The notes under the pieces are model-generated. The model had not been told where the DNA came from. It ran no database searches and saw only the letters and a program-made list of their open reading frames with translations. 64,000 bases of DNA, from the NCBI GenBank assembly GCA_905233165.1, contig CAJODL010000006.1, positions 1 through 64,000 on the forward strand, in the 5' to 3' direction. Positions 32,337 to 42,838 of the stretch are shown here, piece after piece (position 1 is the stretch's first letter; each line of letters starts with the position of its first letter). Origin of the DNA: an uncultured Prevotella sp. (GTDB lineage: Bacteria; Bacteroidota; Bacteroidia; Bacteroidales; Bacteroidaceae). The translations under genes were made by a program, and so were the position numbers.

Positions 32337-34431
32337 AGTTCCTAAACTCTATCTCACCATTGTTGCTATCGACGGTGATAGGCTTATCCTTTGACACTGT
32401 GCCGGCAAGGAGTTGCTTGCTGAGGGCGTTGAGGACATCGCGCTGGATGGCACGCTTTACAGGACGTGCTCCGAAGTCGGGGTCAAAGCCTGCCTCGGCC
32501 AGCGTAGCAACGGCAGCGTCGGTGACGTTCAACTCAAATCCCTGTGCCTGAAGCATCTTGGCAACACGGTTCATCTGCAGACGGACGATGTCGCTGATTT
32601 GGTCCTTCGTAAGCTGACTGAAATTGATGATTTCATCGATACGGTTGAGGAACTCCGGACGGATTGGGGGCTTCACCATGCCATTGCCGTCAAGGATTGG
32701 AGCCTTGCCATAAAGCTGATCTTTGGTGAGGTTGGAAGTCATGATGATGATGGTATTCTTGAAGTTCACCACCCTACCCTTCGAGTCTGTCAGACGTCCG
32801 TCGTCAAGCACCTGCAGAAGGATGTTGAAGACGTCCTGATGGGCTTTCTCTATCTCGTCGAAGAGGACAACGGAGTACGGCTTACGTCGCACTGCCTCGG
32901 TAAGTTGTCCGCCCTCGTCGTAGCCTACATAGCCCGGAGGCGCACCAATCAGGCGTGACACAGAGTATTTCTCCTGATACTCAGACATATCAATACGTGT
33001 CATCAGTGACTCGTCATTGAAGAGATAGTCTGCCAATGCCTTTGCCAGTTCCGTCTTTCCGACACCCGTAGTGCCAAGGAATATGAAGGAGGCAATAGGA
33101 CGCTTCGGGTCTTGCAGTCCGGCACGTGAACGGCGCACGGCATCTGAGACGGCCGTGATGGCCTCGTCCTGACCGATGACACGGTTGTGGAGTTCCTGCT
33201 CAAGGTGCAGCAGTTTCTCACGCTCACTTTGCATCATACGAGACACTGGAATGCCCGTCCAGCGTGAAACCACCTCTGCGATATCGTCGGCAGTAACCTC
33301 TTCCTTCAGGTATTTATTCTCGGACGTTGCCGTGGCATTCTTCACCTTCGCCTCAAGGTCTTTCAGCTTTCCATAGCGTATCTCGGCCACCTTGCCATAG
33401 TCCCCTTCGCGCTCAGCCTTCTCGGCCTCAAAACGCAGGCGCTCCATCTCTTGCTTAGCCTGCTGTACGGATTCTGCGGCATTCTTCTCCTTCACCCACT
33501 CAGAGCGCATGCGCATCTCCTCGTCTTGCAGTTCGGAGATGGTTTTGTTGAGCTCCTTCAGTTTCGCCTCGTCCTTCTCACGCTTGATAGCCTCACGCTC
33601 TATCTCAAGCTGCTTCAGCTTTCGTGTCAACTCGTCCAGTTCCTCCGGCACGCTATCGCGCTCCATACGCAACTTGGCAGCCGCCTCATCCATAAGGTCG
33701 ATAGCCTTGTCGGGCAAGAAACGATCAGAGATATAACGCTCCGAGAGAGTAACAGCAGCGATACAGGCATCATCCTGAATACGTACCCTGTGGTGGTTTT
33801 CGTACTTCTCCTTCAACCCCCTGAGGATTGAGATGGCAGACAGTTCGTCTGGCTCATCAACCATGACGATTTGGAAACGACGCTCAAGGGCCTTGTCCTT
33901 CTCGAAATATTTCTGGTATTCGTTCAGCGTAGTAGCACCGATGGCACGCAGTTCGCCACGCGCCAGTGCTGGCTTCAGGAGGTTTGCAGCATCCATAGAG
34001 CCGTCGCCGCCACCGGCACCAACGAGGGTATGTATCTCGTCGATGAAGAGGATTATCTTACCCTGCGATTGGATAACGGCATTGATGACGCCCTTCAGAC
34101 GTTCCTCAAACTCTCCTTTATATTTCGCACCGGCAACGAGGGCACCCATATCGAGGGTGTATATCTCCTTCTCCTTCAAGTTTTCAGGCACATCGCCTCG
34201 CACAATACGTTGTGCGAGACCTTCGGCAATGGCCGTCTTACCAGTACCCGGCTCACCAATGAGGATAGGGTTGTTCTTGGTGCGTCGTGACAATATCTGC
34301 AGCACACGACGAATCTCGTCGTCCCTGCCTATAACTGGATCAAGCTTACCGTTCTTGGCATCGCTGACCAGATTCTTACAGAAGCGCTCAAGGGCTTCCT
34401 TCGGATTCATTTGTTGTTCTTGATTAAACAT
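32335..34431 (-). CDS. clpB: ClpB-type disaggregase lacking the N-terminal domain
   Basis: A 698-residue AAA+ chaperone. Walker A motifs GEPGTGKT (first ring) and GTTGVGKTE (second ring), the coiled-coil middle domain (about residues 255-380) and the C-terminal small domain are all present, which identifies ClpB, the disaggregase working with DnaK. Usual ClpB has about 860 residues. Here the roughly 150-residue Clp_N domain is absent and the chain begins just before [22 protein letters not shown] good AAAGGAG site precedes this ATG, and the DNA upstream is a short spacer with heptamer repeats, not a hidden N domain. Confidence 0.93.
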   Translation of the reverse strand: MFNQEQQMNPKEALERFCKNLVSDAKNGKLDPVIGRDDEIRRVLQILSRRTKNNPILIGEPGTGKTAIAEGLAQRIVRGDVPENLKEKEIYTLDMGALVAGAKYKGEFEERLKGVINAVIQSQGKIILFIDEIHTLVGAGGGDGSMDAANLLKPALARGELRAIGATTLNEYQKYFEKDKALERRFQIVMVDEPDELSAISILRGLKEKYENHHRVRIQDDACIAAVTLSERYISDRFLPDKAIDLMDEAAAKLRMERDSVPEELDELTRKLKQLEIEREAIKREKDEAKLKELNKTISELQDEEMRMRSEWVKEKNAAESVQQAKQEMERLRFEAEKAEREGDYGKVAEIRYGKLKDLEAKVKNATATSENKYLKEEVTADDIAEVVSRWTGIPVSRMMQSEREKLLHLEQELHNRVIGQDEAITAVSDAVRRSRAGLQDPKRPIASFIFLGTTGVGKTELAKALADYLFNDESLMTRIDMSEYQEKYSVSRLIGAPPGYVGYDEGGQLTEAVRRKPYSVVLFDEIEKAHQDVFNILLQVLDDGRLTDSKGRVVNFKNTIIIMTSNLTKDQLYGKAPILDGNGMVKPPIRPEFLNRIDEIINFSQLTKDQISDIVRLQMNRVAKMLQAQGFELNVTDAAVATLAEAGFDPDFGARPVKRAIQRDVLNALSKQLLAGTVSKDKPITVDSNNGEIEFRN

Positions 34432-34453
34432 AGTCTCTTTCTCCTTTTTATTT

Positions 34454-34481
34454 AATTATGAATTATGAATTTTGAATTGAC
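34454..34481. repeat. Heptamer spacer repeat, four units
   Basis: AATTATG x2, AATTTTG, AATTGAC in the spacer upstream of clpB. Confidence 0.75.
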
Positions 34482-34608
34482 CTTCGCATTCCTCCTCGCA
34501 AAGGTCATACCACGAACCGCAAATGCGCCAACATGGCACCTTATTGCGACAATCTGTCACTCGAAATTCATCATATTTTACGAAAAAAGAAACATTTTAC
34601 TATTTTCC

Positions 34609-34640
34609 TTTGGATATTTGCCCACGAAATTGTAACTTTG
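34609..34640 (+). promoter_or_regulatory. Promoter of the 34663 glycosyltransferase and following genes
   Basis: TTTG (34609-34612), a 20-base spacer and TAACTTTG (34633-34640), a full consensus match. No comparable promoter was seen before the later genes, so it may drive a very long transcript. Confidence 0.78.
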
Positions 34641-34662
34641 CACGCGGTTTTTTTATATTTAT

Positions 34663-35478
34663 ATGATTAAATTCTCGATTGTAACATGTACCTATAACGC
34701 AGCGATGTTGCTGGAACGCACTATGAAAAGTGTAGCAGAGCAGGTATATCCTTACTATGAGCATATCATAATGGATGGTTGCTCCAACGACCGCACTGTG
34801 GCTGTTGCAAAGGAATATGCCGAGAAAGACGAACGCGTCATAGTACATAGCGAGAAAGACAATGGCTTGTATGACGCCATGAACAAGGCTTTGAATCTCG
34901 TAACCGGTGACTATGTCGTATTCCTGAACGCTGGCGACAAACTTTTTAACGAAGCCACACTCGAAGACATCGCCGAGAAACTGAAATATGGCAACAAGCC
35001 ATCCGTGATATATGGCTACACCGATATCGTGGACAACGCTGGAATCTTCCTACATCCACGCCGTCTGCAGCCACCACGCAACCTCACATGGCGAAGTTTT
35101 AAGTGGGGCATGTTGGTTTGCCATCAGGCTTTTTACGCAAGAGTTGATTTGGCAAAAAAGACGCCGTACGACATCACATACAAATACTCTGCCGACGTAG
35201 ATTGGTGCATCCGCGTCATGAAAGCAGGAGAAGCCGAGGGAGCAAAGACCTTGAACACCAACCTCACCCTGTGTGACTATTTGGACGGCGGCATGACAAC
35301 GGCAAACCAATGGAAATCACTAAAAGAAAGATTTAGAGTGATGGTGAAACACTACGGCATCGGAACAACACTCCTCACCCACGCCTGGTTCTGCCAGAAA
35401 GCATTGGGAAGAGCACTAAACAGAAAGATTAGGACGATAAAGAACAAAAAACATAAAAAAACAAACAATAAAAAGTGA
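34663..35478 (+). CDS. Family 2 glycosyltransferase
   Basis: A 271-residue cytoplasmic GT2 enzyme. The Rossmann-like start IVTCTYNAAMLLERT, the MDGCSNDRT motif and the DNGLYDAMNKAL segment are typical of WcaA-like transferases, with NAGDKL as the DxD-like site. Sugar donor and acceptor are not predictable. It is the first gene after a consensus promoter and overlaps the TolC-family gene by four bases, joining it to the exporter genes. Confidence 0.87.
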   Translation: MIKFSIVTCTYNAAMLLERTMKSVAEQVYPYYEHIIMDGCSNDRTVAVAKEYAEKDERVIVHSEKDNGLYDAMNKALNLVTGDYVVFLNAGDKLFNEATLEDIAEKLKYGNKPSVIYGYTDIVDNAGIFLHPRRLQPPRNLTWRSFKWGMLVCHQAFYARVDLAKKTPYDITYKYSADVDWCIRVMKAGEAEGAKTLNTNLTLCDYLDGGMTTANQWKSLKERFRVMVKHYGIGTTLLTHAWFCQKALGRALNRKIRTIKNKKHKKTNNKK

Positions 35479-37022
35479 CACGATTAGTATTTTTAGCATT
35501 ATGCGCTCTTCTGCCTTTAGCATCGCTGAATGCTGAAACGTTGTCCCTCGACTCATGCAGAGCACGGGCATTGAGGAACAACAAACAGCTGAGCATGGCA
35601 AAGGTGAAAAAAGACATCGCAACAAATACGCGAAAGAGCGCAAGAACTAAGTATCTTCCGCACATAGACGTGACAGGAGGATATATGTACTCCTCACGCT
35701 CCATATCACTGCTGAACGAGGAACAGCAGGCAATGCTGCCGCACATGGGTACCATCGGTTCACAGGAAATGCTGCACCTGATTGGCAACACCCTCACGCC
35801 CGCCGATCGTGCCGCAGGAAGACAGATAGTCACCAACCTCCTGACAAAGATGACCTCGCAGGGACTGATAAACCCTGCGGAAGCACAGGCTCTGCTATCC
35901 ATGGGACAAAGACTTGGCGGACTGATAGGAGTCAGCGATGCCCTGATGAAGGATATAAATGCCACAGGGCAGTCGATAGTTGATGCCTTCAACACCAACA
36001 CCCATCATATGTTCATGGCATCGGCAATGCTGACACAGCCTATCTACATGGGCGGCGCCATAACCGCTGCCAACAAAATGGCAGACATAGGCGAGCAGAT
36101 GACGGAAACAGGCATCGAGAAGACTGAACAGGAAATAATATACAACACCGACAACACCTATTGGCTCGTGGTATCGCTGAAGCAAAAGCAGCGACTGGCA
36201 ACAAACTATCTCGACCTCGTGAAGAAACTGAACAGCGACGTGCACAAGATGATAGACGAAGGTGTTGCCACAAGAGCTGACGGACTGAAGGTGGATGTCG
36301 CAGTGAACGAAGCCGAGATGACCCTGACAAAAGTGGACAACGGACTGGCACTGGCAAAGATGTACCTATGCCAGATTTGCGGCATGGACCTCGAAAGCGA
36401 CATCTCACTGGTTGACGAGGAAGTGGCACAAGACATCACATATAGCGGCAACCCCGAAGAAATAGGAAAAGACTTCTCTGCCCGCCCGGAATTGGCTCTG
36501 TTGTCAAAGAGCATAGACCTTTCAAAAGAGAAGACAAAACTGGCAAGAGCCGGCTACCTGCCACAGATAGCACTGACAGGCGGTGCAGTATTCTCAAACC
36601 CCAGCGTATATAATGGTTTCGAAAGAAAATTCAAAGGTGCCCTCACCGTAGGAGTGATGATGAGAGTACCAGTTCTTGACTGGGGCGAGACAGCATACAA
36701 GATACGCGCCTCAAAAAACTCTACCAAAATGGCGGAGCTGACTTACAATGAAGCAGAAGAGATGATAAGTCTGCAAGTAAGCCAATGCTCCTTCAAACTG
36801 AAAGAGGCTCACAAACACCTCGCAACAGCATTGGGAGACATCAGGAGCGCAGAGGAAAACCTACGCTGTGCCAACTTAGGCTTTAAAGAAGGCGTAATAA
36901 GCACTACTGACGTAATGGCTGCACAGACAGCTTGGATGAAAGCACAAACAGAAAAGATAGACGCAGAGATAGACGTCAAGACAGCAGAGGTGGCAATGAA
37001 GAAAGCCATCGGAAAACTATAA
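35475..37022 (+). CDS. TolC-family outer membrane efflux protein
   Basis: A 515-residue protein with a signal peptide (LVFLALCALLPLASLNAE) and two repeated halves of long helices. TolC-family features include LSLDSCRARALRNNKQL near the mature start, the AMLTQPIYMGGAI barrel strand and RVPVLDWGETAYKIR. It forms the outer-membrane channel of a tripartite exporter with the following HlyD and permease proteins. The start is GTG at 35475, overlapping the glycosyltransferase stop. An extra helical segment (about residues 75-150) is longer than in E. coli TolC. Confidence 0.9.
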   Translation: MTRLVFLALCALLPLASLNAETLSLDSCRARALRNNKQLSMAKVKKDIATNTRKSARTKYLPHIDVTGGYMYSSRSISLLNEEQQAMLPHMGTIGSQEMLHLIGNTLTPADRAAGRQIVTNLLTKMTSQGLINPAEAQALLSMGQRLGGLIGVSDALMKDINATGQSIVDAFNTNTHHMFMASAMLTQPIYMGGAITAANKMADIGEQMTETGIEKTEQEIIYNTDNTYWLVVSLKQKQRLATNYLDLVKKLNSDVHKMIDEGVATRADGLKVDVAVNEAEMTLTKVDNGLALAKMYLCQICGMDLESDISLVDEEVAQDITYSGNPEEIGKDFSARPELALLSKSIDLSKEKTKLARAGYLPQIALTGGAVFSNPSVYNGFERKFKGALTVGVMMRVPVLDWGETAYKIRASKNSTKMAELTYNEAEEMISLQVSQCSFKLKEAHKHLATALGDIRSAEENLRCANLGFKEGVISTTDVMAAQTAWMKAQTEKIDAEIDVKTAEVAMKKAIGKL

Positions 37023-37042
37023 AACGAAGAAAGGAAAGAAAA

Positions 37043-38029
37043 ATGACAAAGGGAAAAGCAAAAAATAATAGTGTATTGATAGCACTTGGAGCATTCATAG
37101 TAGTAGTGCTTATAGTCGGTATGATAGGTTTCTTCGCCATCGGCAGGGATGCAGAAATCATCCAGGGCCAGATTGACGTAGAGGAATATCGCGTTTCCAG
37201 CAAGGTGCCTTCACGCGTCCTTCATATCTTTGTAAAAGAAGGTGACTACGTAAACGTCGGCGACACACTCGCCATCCTTGAAGCACCAGAGTTGTCTGCA
37301 AAGGCTACTCAGGCACAAGGTGCCATTGATGCAGCAACAGCACTCAGCAACATGGCAAACAACGGTGCCCGCAAAGAGCAGATAAAGGGTGCATACGAAC
37401 TATGGCAGCAAGCCAAGGCTGCAAAAGATATTGCCGAAAAGTCATACAACCGCGTACAACGCCTCTTCGACGAAGGCGTCATGACAGCCCAGAAGCGTGA
37501 TGAGGCATTCGCTATGTACAAGGCATCAGAAGCACAGGAGAAGGCTGCAAAGAGCCAGTATGACATGGCAGTAAACGGAGCACGCGAGGAAGAAAAAGCA
37601 GCAGCAAAGGGACAGGTAAAGGCATTCTCCGGACAGATGGACGAGGTGAAGGTTTACGAAAAGGAAACAATACAGATTGCACAGATAGCCGGAGAGGTTG
37701 CAACAATCTATCCAAAAGTCGGAGAGCTCATCGGCAGCGGTTCGCCAATAATGACAATATCCATCATGGACGACCTGTGGGGAGCCTTCAATATGCGTGA
37801 AGACCAACTGAAGGGACTGAAGAAAGGCGATACATTCACAGCATATCTGCCTGCTTTTGATAAAGAAATAGAAATGAAAGTGTCAAGCATAAAAGACCAA
37901 GGCAACTATGCTACATGGAAAGCAACAAAGAGCAATGGTCAGTTTGACATGAAGACCTTCGAGGTTAAGGCACGTCCCACGAAAAAGTTTGACGGTCTGA
38001 GGCCAGGAATGAGTGTTATAGTAAGGTAA
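37043..38029 (+). CDS. HlyD-family periplasmic adaptor
   Basis: A 328-residue membrane-fusion protein with one N-terminal helix (about residues 10-30), a lipoyl half-motif (VSSKVPSRVLHIFVKEGDYVNVGDTL), a long coiled-coil hairpin (about 85-190) and a second lipoyl/barrel part (IAGEVATIYPKVGELIGSGSP). It links the TolC-like channel to the permeases. The ATG at 37043 has a good AAGGAAAG site. A frame extending upstream into the TolC gene is not credible. Confidence 0.9.
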   Translation: MTKGKAKNNSVLIALGAFIVVVLIVGMIGFFAIGRDAEIIQGQIDVEEYRVSSKVPSRVLHIFVKEGDYVNVGDTLAILEAPELSAKATQAQGAIDAATALSNMANNGARKEQIKGAYELWQQAKAAKDIAEKSYNRVQRLFDEGVMTAQKRDEAFAMYKASEAQEKAAKSQYDMAVNGAREEEKAAAKGQVKAFSGQMDEVKVYEKETIQIAQIAGEVATIYPKVGELIGSGSPIMTISIMDDLWGAFNMREDQLKGLKKGDTFTAYLPAFDKEIEMKVSSIKDQGNYATWKATKSNGQFDMKTFEVKARPTKKFDGLRPGMSVIVR

Positions 38030-39201
38030 TGCGCGAACTCTTCGTCAGGGAAATACATATATTGTTGGTACACCCTATATACATCATGTGTATGGTGGTG
38101 GCACCGCTATTGATAACGTTCTTCTTCACATCCTTGATGGACGAAGGAGCACCGCAAAATTTACCGATAGGCGTTGTTGACCTCGACCAGACTACGACAA
38201 CTCGCAAACTGACCCGCATGATAGATGCGTTCCAGAGCACAAAAGTAGTAGCCCACTACACCTCAATGGACGAAGCCCGTCATGCCATACAGAAGAATGA
38301 CATATACGGTTTCTTGCTTTTCCCGAAAGACCTGACGAGTGACATGCTTGCCTTCCGGCAGCCAAAGATGTCATTTTATTACAGCAACACCTCACTGACA
38401 GCCGGTTCACTGATATATAAAGACATGAAGACAGTCTGTACACTTGCTGCTGCCGGCGTAGGGCAAGGTATTATGCAGGCAAAGGGAATGACCCCAGAAC
38501 AGATTAAGGCAACCCTCCAGCCAATAGCTCTTGACACACACCTTATCGGCAATCCGTGGGTAAACTACAACTTTTATCTCAGCGCAATGCTGATACCTAA
38601 CACCATCATATTGCTCATATTCCTTGTAACGGTATATTCGCTCGGAATAGAGATAAAATTCCGTATGCGACGCGAAAACGACAGAGATAACAAAGGATGG
38701 TTAGAGATGGCACACGGAGACTTCGGTATGGCAATATTCACAAAGATACTGCCGCAGACACTTGTCTTCATCTGTGTATTCATACTGGTGTACTCTTATC
38801 TGTTCGGCTGGCTACACTTCCCACATCCTGGAGGATTCTGGAGAATAGTGTTGCTCGCTTTCCTCAGCGTAGTATCGGCACAGGGATTTGGAGTCTTCAT
38901 CTTCGGACTTATACCATCTATGCGTATGGCGATGTCCGTATGTTCTCTTTGGGGAGTCCTGAGTTTTTCGATGGCTGGAACTGCATTCCCTGTCTTCGCT
39001 ATGGATGCACCGCTGCAAAGCATATCGTGGATGTTCCCAATGAGGCATTACTACCTCATATACCAACTCTGCATACTTAACACTTATCCACTGACAGAGG
39101 TACTGATAAATATCTTTGCGATGCTTTCCCTCGGATTCTTACCACTACTCGTCATAAAACGCATAGAACGTGCTTTTGTCAACTACGCCTACGAACCATA
39201 A
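38029..39201 (+). CDS. ABC-2 type permease
   Basis: A 390-residue membrane protein of the YhhJ/YbhR type: one N-terminal helix (about 18-36), a large extracytoplasmic domain to about residue 175 and five C-terminal helices. VGVVDLDQTTTTRKL and the DAPLQSISWMFPMRHY motif are typical. The ATG overlaps the HlyD stop by one base. It should pair with the next permease. No ATP-binding protein is encoded beside it. Confidence 0.86.
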   Translation: MRELFVREIHILLVHPIYIMCMVVAPLLITFFFTSLMDEGAPQNLPIGVVDLDQTTTTRKLTRMIDAFQSTKVVAHYTSMDEARHAIQKNDIYGFLLFPKDLTSDMLAFRQPKMSFYYSNTSLTAGSLIYKDMKTVCTLAAAGVGQGIMQAKGMTPEQIKATLQPIALDTHLIGNPWVNYNFYLSAMLIPNTIILLIFLVTVYSLGIEIKFRMRRENDRDNKGWLEMAHGDFGMAIFTKILPQTLVFICVFILVYSYLFGWLHFPHPGGFWRIVLLAFLSVVSAQGFGVFIFGLIPSMRMAMSVCSLWGVLSFSMAGTAFPVFAMDAPLQSISWMFPMRHYYLIYQLCILNTYPLTEVLINIFAMLSLGFLPLLVIKRIERAFVNYAYEP

Positions 39202-39228
39202 AAAATCCGCACTTATACAGAAAAGGTA

Positions 39229-40356
39229 TTGAAAACACTTAACACCATATTTGACGCATGGCTGGATGAGCTAAAGATGATTTCCAAAGACGAAGGCGTT
39301 TTGCTATTCTTCTTGTTCCTTCCCATTGCCTATCCCCTGATTTATTCGTGGATATACAACAACGAAGTAGCACGCGAGGTTCCTGTTGTACTGATAGACA
39401 ATTCACACTCGGCAAAATCACGTGAATTTGCGCAGAAATACGATGCCTCTCCTGATGTCTGCATCGCATACCGTTGCGGCAACATGTCGGAAGCTAAGAG
39501 CCACATCGGAAGGGAAGAAGCCTACGGCATTATCTATATACCTCACGACTTTGACAAATGCCTTGGACGACATACCCAGGCACACATCAGTATATACTGC
39601 GACATGAGTTATATGCTGGCATACAAAGCCATTTACCAGACAGCCACAGCAGTATGCAGCGATATGGGAGCAACTGGACTTACTCCATTGTATTTTGAGG
39701 AAGTACCGATATTCAACACCACAGGCGGATATGGTAACTTTATTATTCCGGGAGTCTTGGTTCTCATCATACAGCAAGCTCTGCTGCTCGGTGTAGGTAT
39801 GATTGCAGGAACACGACGAGAGGAACGCTACTACAAAAAAATACCAGACCAGGAATGGAAGATTGCGGGTATGCTGGGACACAGTTTTGCATACCTCATG
39901 ATATTCAGCGTCATGCTGGCTTGGATAACCCTCATAGTACCAAGAATCTTCGGATTCGTCAGCCTCGTTCACGGCTCTACCCTATTCCACTTCCTGGTAC
40001 CATACCTTCTGGCTTGCGTATTTTTTGCCATTACGGTCAGTTCTTTTGTAAGATACCGCGAAAGCGTAATGCTCATAGTTGTCTTCACATCACTGCCCAT
40101 GCTATTCCTTAGCGGCGTCAGTTGGCCGCTGAGCAGCATCTCTGGTTTCTGGCAAGGAGTGTCATACGCATTCCCCAGCACTTTCGGAGTAAGAGGATTT
40201 ATACGAATGAGCAGCATGGGGGCAGAACTTGCCGATGTACAACATGAATACTTTGGCCTATGGATACAAACTATAGTGTATTTCCTACTTTCGTGCACAA
40301 TATATCAAGTGCGCGGACGTTTTCTTTATAAAAACCAAGATTCAACAACAAAATAA
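39229..40356 (+). CDS. ABC-2 type permease, second subunit
   Basis: A 375-residue homologue of the preceding permease with the same topology (helix at about 20-38, extracytoplasmic domain, five helices from about 175). VPVVLIDNSHSAKSREF parallels the first permease and SGVSWPLSSISGFWQGVSYAFP is the conserved late motif. The start is TTG at 39229 with an AAAAGG site. It ends two bases before the Wza-like gene, which suggests that exporter and polysaccharide genes share a transcript. Confidence 0.85.
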   Translation: MKTLNTIFDAWLDELKMISKDEGVLLFFLFLPIAYPLIYSWIYNNEVAREVPVVLIDNSHSAKSREFAQKYDASPDVCIAYRCGNMSEAKSHIGREEAYGIIYIPHDFDKCLGRHTQAHISIYCDMSYMLAYKAIYQTATAVCSDMGATGLTPLYFEEVPIFNTTGGYGNFIIPGVLVLIIQQALLLGVGMIAGTRREERYYKKIPDQEWKIAGMLGHSFAYLMIFSVMLAWITLIVPRIFGFVSLVHGSTLFHFLVPYLLACVFFAITVSSFVRYRESVMLIVVFTSLPMLFLSGVSWPLSSISGFWQGVSYAFPSTFGVRGFIRMSSMGAELADVQHEYFGLWIQTIVYFLLSCTIYQVRGRFLYKNQDSTTK

Positions 40357-40358
40357 TT

Positions 40359-42827
40359 ATGCATAAATTCCTTTCAACCATCCTATCTATTTTTCTACTG
40401 TTTTTTTCACTTACCTTGTCAGCACAAAGTATGTCTGACGACCAGGTACTGAAATATATCATTAAAGAGCACAATGCTGGTACCTCCCAAGCACAGATTG
40501 TATCCAAACTATTGGCTAAAGGTGTAAATATTAACCAGATACGCCGCATTAGAAAAAAATACGAAAAGGAAATACAAGAAAAACAACTTGGCGCTGTTGC
40601 AGATAATGCCGTTGACAATGCTGGACAGATGATGCGTCAGAATAACGGAAATGAGAGGAATTTCTCTAAGATGGATTCTGATGGTCCTGATGATGCCAAT
40701 GAGAATGACGGTTTCATAGAAAAAGATGAAAAGTCCTTGAGCGAGAAGACGTCAGAAAACAAGGAAATGCTCTTCAACGGAAACAAGGTCTTTGGACGAG
40801 ACATCTTTAATAACACCTCCCTAACTTTTGAGCCAGCAATGAACCTTGCTACCCCACAGAACTATGTTATTGGTCCTGGAGACAATATCAAACTCGATAT
40901 TTATGGTGCATCTCAGAAGAGTGACGTATATGTTGTAAGTCCTGATGGAGACATTACGGTAGAAGGCTATGGCCCTATCCATGTCAGCGGCATGTCAGTA
41001 AGCAGAGCACAGGCACATCTTCGCTCTACATTAGGCTCACGTTACTCTTCTTCCAGCATAAAGATTGGTTTAGGACAGACACGCACCATTATTGTCAACA
41101 TAATGGGTGAAGTGCAAGCTCCTGGAACATATACCCTATCAGCCTTTGCCAGCGTTTTCCACGCACTTTATATGGCTGGTGGTATTAGCGAACTTGGTAC
41201 ATTGAGAAACATAAAGGTATTCCGTCGTGGTTCTCTCGTTACCGTTGTCGATGTCTATGACTACATTCTCAACGGCAAGTTAACAGGCAATGTCCGTCTG
41301 CAGGACAATGACGTTATTGTTGTCGGGACATATGACGCTATGGTATCTATCAAAGGAAAGGTAAAGCGTCCAATGTATTACGAGATGAAGAAGACAGAGA
41401 GCGTTGCTTCCCTTTTGAATTATGCTGGTGGCTTCGTACATGATGCATACAGAAAGTCTGTCCGCGTAATACGCAACAGCGATTCTAAGCGTACGGTATT
41501 TAATGTTGGAGAATTCGACTTCAGCGCCTTCAAGATTCATGATGGAGACGATGTCAGTGTTGACTCAATCATTGACCGTTACGAAAACATGGTAGAAGTA
41601 AAAGGTGCAGTCTTCCGTCCAGGCATGTATCAACTTGGTGGCGAGATTACTACCATTAAGAACCTTCTTGAGCAATGTGATGGTGTTATGGAAGATGCTA
41701 TCACTACTCGTGGTGTGATGCATCGTATGAATCCTGACCGCACCCTTTCTGTTCTCCCTGTTGATATCGGTGGAATCCTTGCAGGCACATCACCTGATAT
41801 ACCTTTGCAAAACGAGGATGTACTCTTTGTTCCTTCTAAGACCGACCAGCAGACAGAACGTACCATCACCATACATGGAGAAGTGATGTACCCGGGTGAA
41901 TATCGTTATGCAGATAATGAAACCCTTGAAGACTTTGTACTTCAGGCTGGTGGTTTAAAGGAAAGTGCCTCAACAGTTAAAGTAGATGTTTCACGTCGTA
42001 TTATTGATAGCAAAGCAATTGAAAGCAATGGTATAACAGCCGAGAACTTCTCTTTCTCACTGAAGGAAGGTTTTGTTATTGATGGCGAACCCGGCTTTGT
42101 CCTCAAGCCATATGATGAAGTGTATGTGCGCAAGAGTCCTGGTTACCAGACGCAGCAGAATGTATCTATTGAGGGAGAAGTAAACTTTCCTGGCACTTAT
42201 GCAATGTCAAAGCGCGAGACACGCCTTAGCGACATCGTAAAAGCAGCTGGCGGTGTGAATGCTTTGGCCTACGTCAAAGGAGCAAGATTGGAGAGAAGAA
42301 TCACTCCAGAAGAACGTATCCGCATGAAGCAGGTAGTAGAAGTCGTAGAACATCAGACAACAGATGAAGACTCTTTAGATTTAAAGAATTTGAATTTCGG
42401 TGACATCTACTACGTCGGAATACAACTTGACAAGGCTATCGAGGAACCTGGTTCTGACTATGACCTCGTGATGCGTGAAGGTGACAGAATCATTGTACCA
42501 GAATACAATAATACTGTTACCATCAGCGGAAATGTCCTATATCCTAACACTGTTGCCTACAAGAAAGGAAAGAAGGCCAGCTACTACATCAACCAAGCCG
42601 GAGGATTTGGCAACAGAGCACGCAAACATTCAACGTATATTGTACACATGAATGGTACTGTTAATCAGGTTGGTGAAGGAGACAAGCCGACACCTGGTTG
42701 TCAGATTATCGTACCAACCAAGCCAAAACCAGATCCTACAAAGGTTACTCAATGGCTCGGCATAGGCTCAACCACAGCAGCTATAGCAACAACAATAGCA
42801 ACAATAGCAAATCTAACCAAGAAATAA
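40359..42827 (+). CDS. Wza-like polysaccharide export protein with SLBB domains
   Basis: An 822-residue exported protein. After a signal peptide (about residues 1-23) and a short helical and acidic region, a polysaccharide export domain ([18 protein letters not shown], about residue 165) is followed by at least five SLBB repeats (such as [51 protein letters not shown]). A last hydrophobic segment ends the chain. It resembles the large Bacteroidetes relatives of Wza that form the outer-membrane exit for capsule or exopolysaccharide. Confidence 0.9.
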   Translation: MHKFLSTILSIFLLFFSLTLSAQSMSDDQVLKYIIKEHNAGTSQAQIVSKLLAKGVNINQIRRIRKKYEKEIQEKQLGAVADNAVDNAGQMMRQNNGNERNFSKMDSDGPDDANENDGFIEKDEKSLSEKTSENKEMLFNGNKVFGRDIFNNTSLTFEPAMNLATPQNYVIGPGDNIKLDIYGASQKSDVYVVSPDGDITVEGYGPIHVSGMSVSRAQAHLRSTLGSRYSSSSIKIGLGQTRTIIVNIMGEVQAPGTYTLSAFASVFHALYMAGGISELGTLRNIKVFRRGSLVTVVDVYDYILNGKLTGNVRLQDNDVIVVGTYDAMVSIKGKVKRPMYYEMKKTESVASLLNYAGGFVHDAYRKSVRVIRNSDSKRTVFNVGEFDFSAFKIHDGDDVSVDSIIDRYENMVEVKGAVFRPGMYQLGGEITTIKNLLEQCDGVMEDAITTRGVMHRMNPDRTLSVLPVDIGGILAGTSPDIPLQNEDVLFVPSKTDQQTERTITIHGEVMYPGEYRYADNETLEDFVLQAGGLKESASTVKVDVSRRIIDSKAIESNGITAENFSFSLKEGFVIDGEPGFVLKPYDEVYVRKSPGYQTQQNVSIEGEVNFPGTYAMSKRETRLSDIVKAAGGVNALAYVKGARLERRITPEERIRMKQVVEVVEHQTTDEDSLDLKNLNFGDIYYVGIQLDKAIEEPGSDYDLVMREGDRIIVPEYNNTVTISGNVLYPNTVAYKKGKKASYYINQAGGFGNRARKHSTYIVHMNGTVNQVGEGDKPTPGCQIIVPTKPKPDPTKVTQWLGIGSTTAAIATTIATIANLTKK

Positions 42828-42838
42828 TTATAATTAAA

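Noticed and set aside
36932..37042. Basic N-terminal extension of the HlyD protein
   Set aside because: It lies inside the TolC-family gene in another frame. The ATG at 37043 has a ribosome site and gives a normal adaptor N-terminus.
42698..42838. Upstream in-frame start of the nucleotide-sugar dehydrogenase
   Set aside because: The added residues are Ser/Asn/Lys-rich shadow sequence of the Wza-like gene. The NAD-binding motif begins at the ATG 42839.
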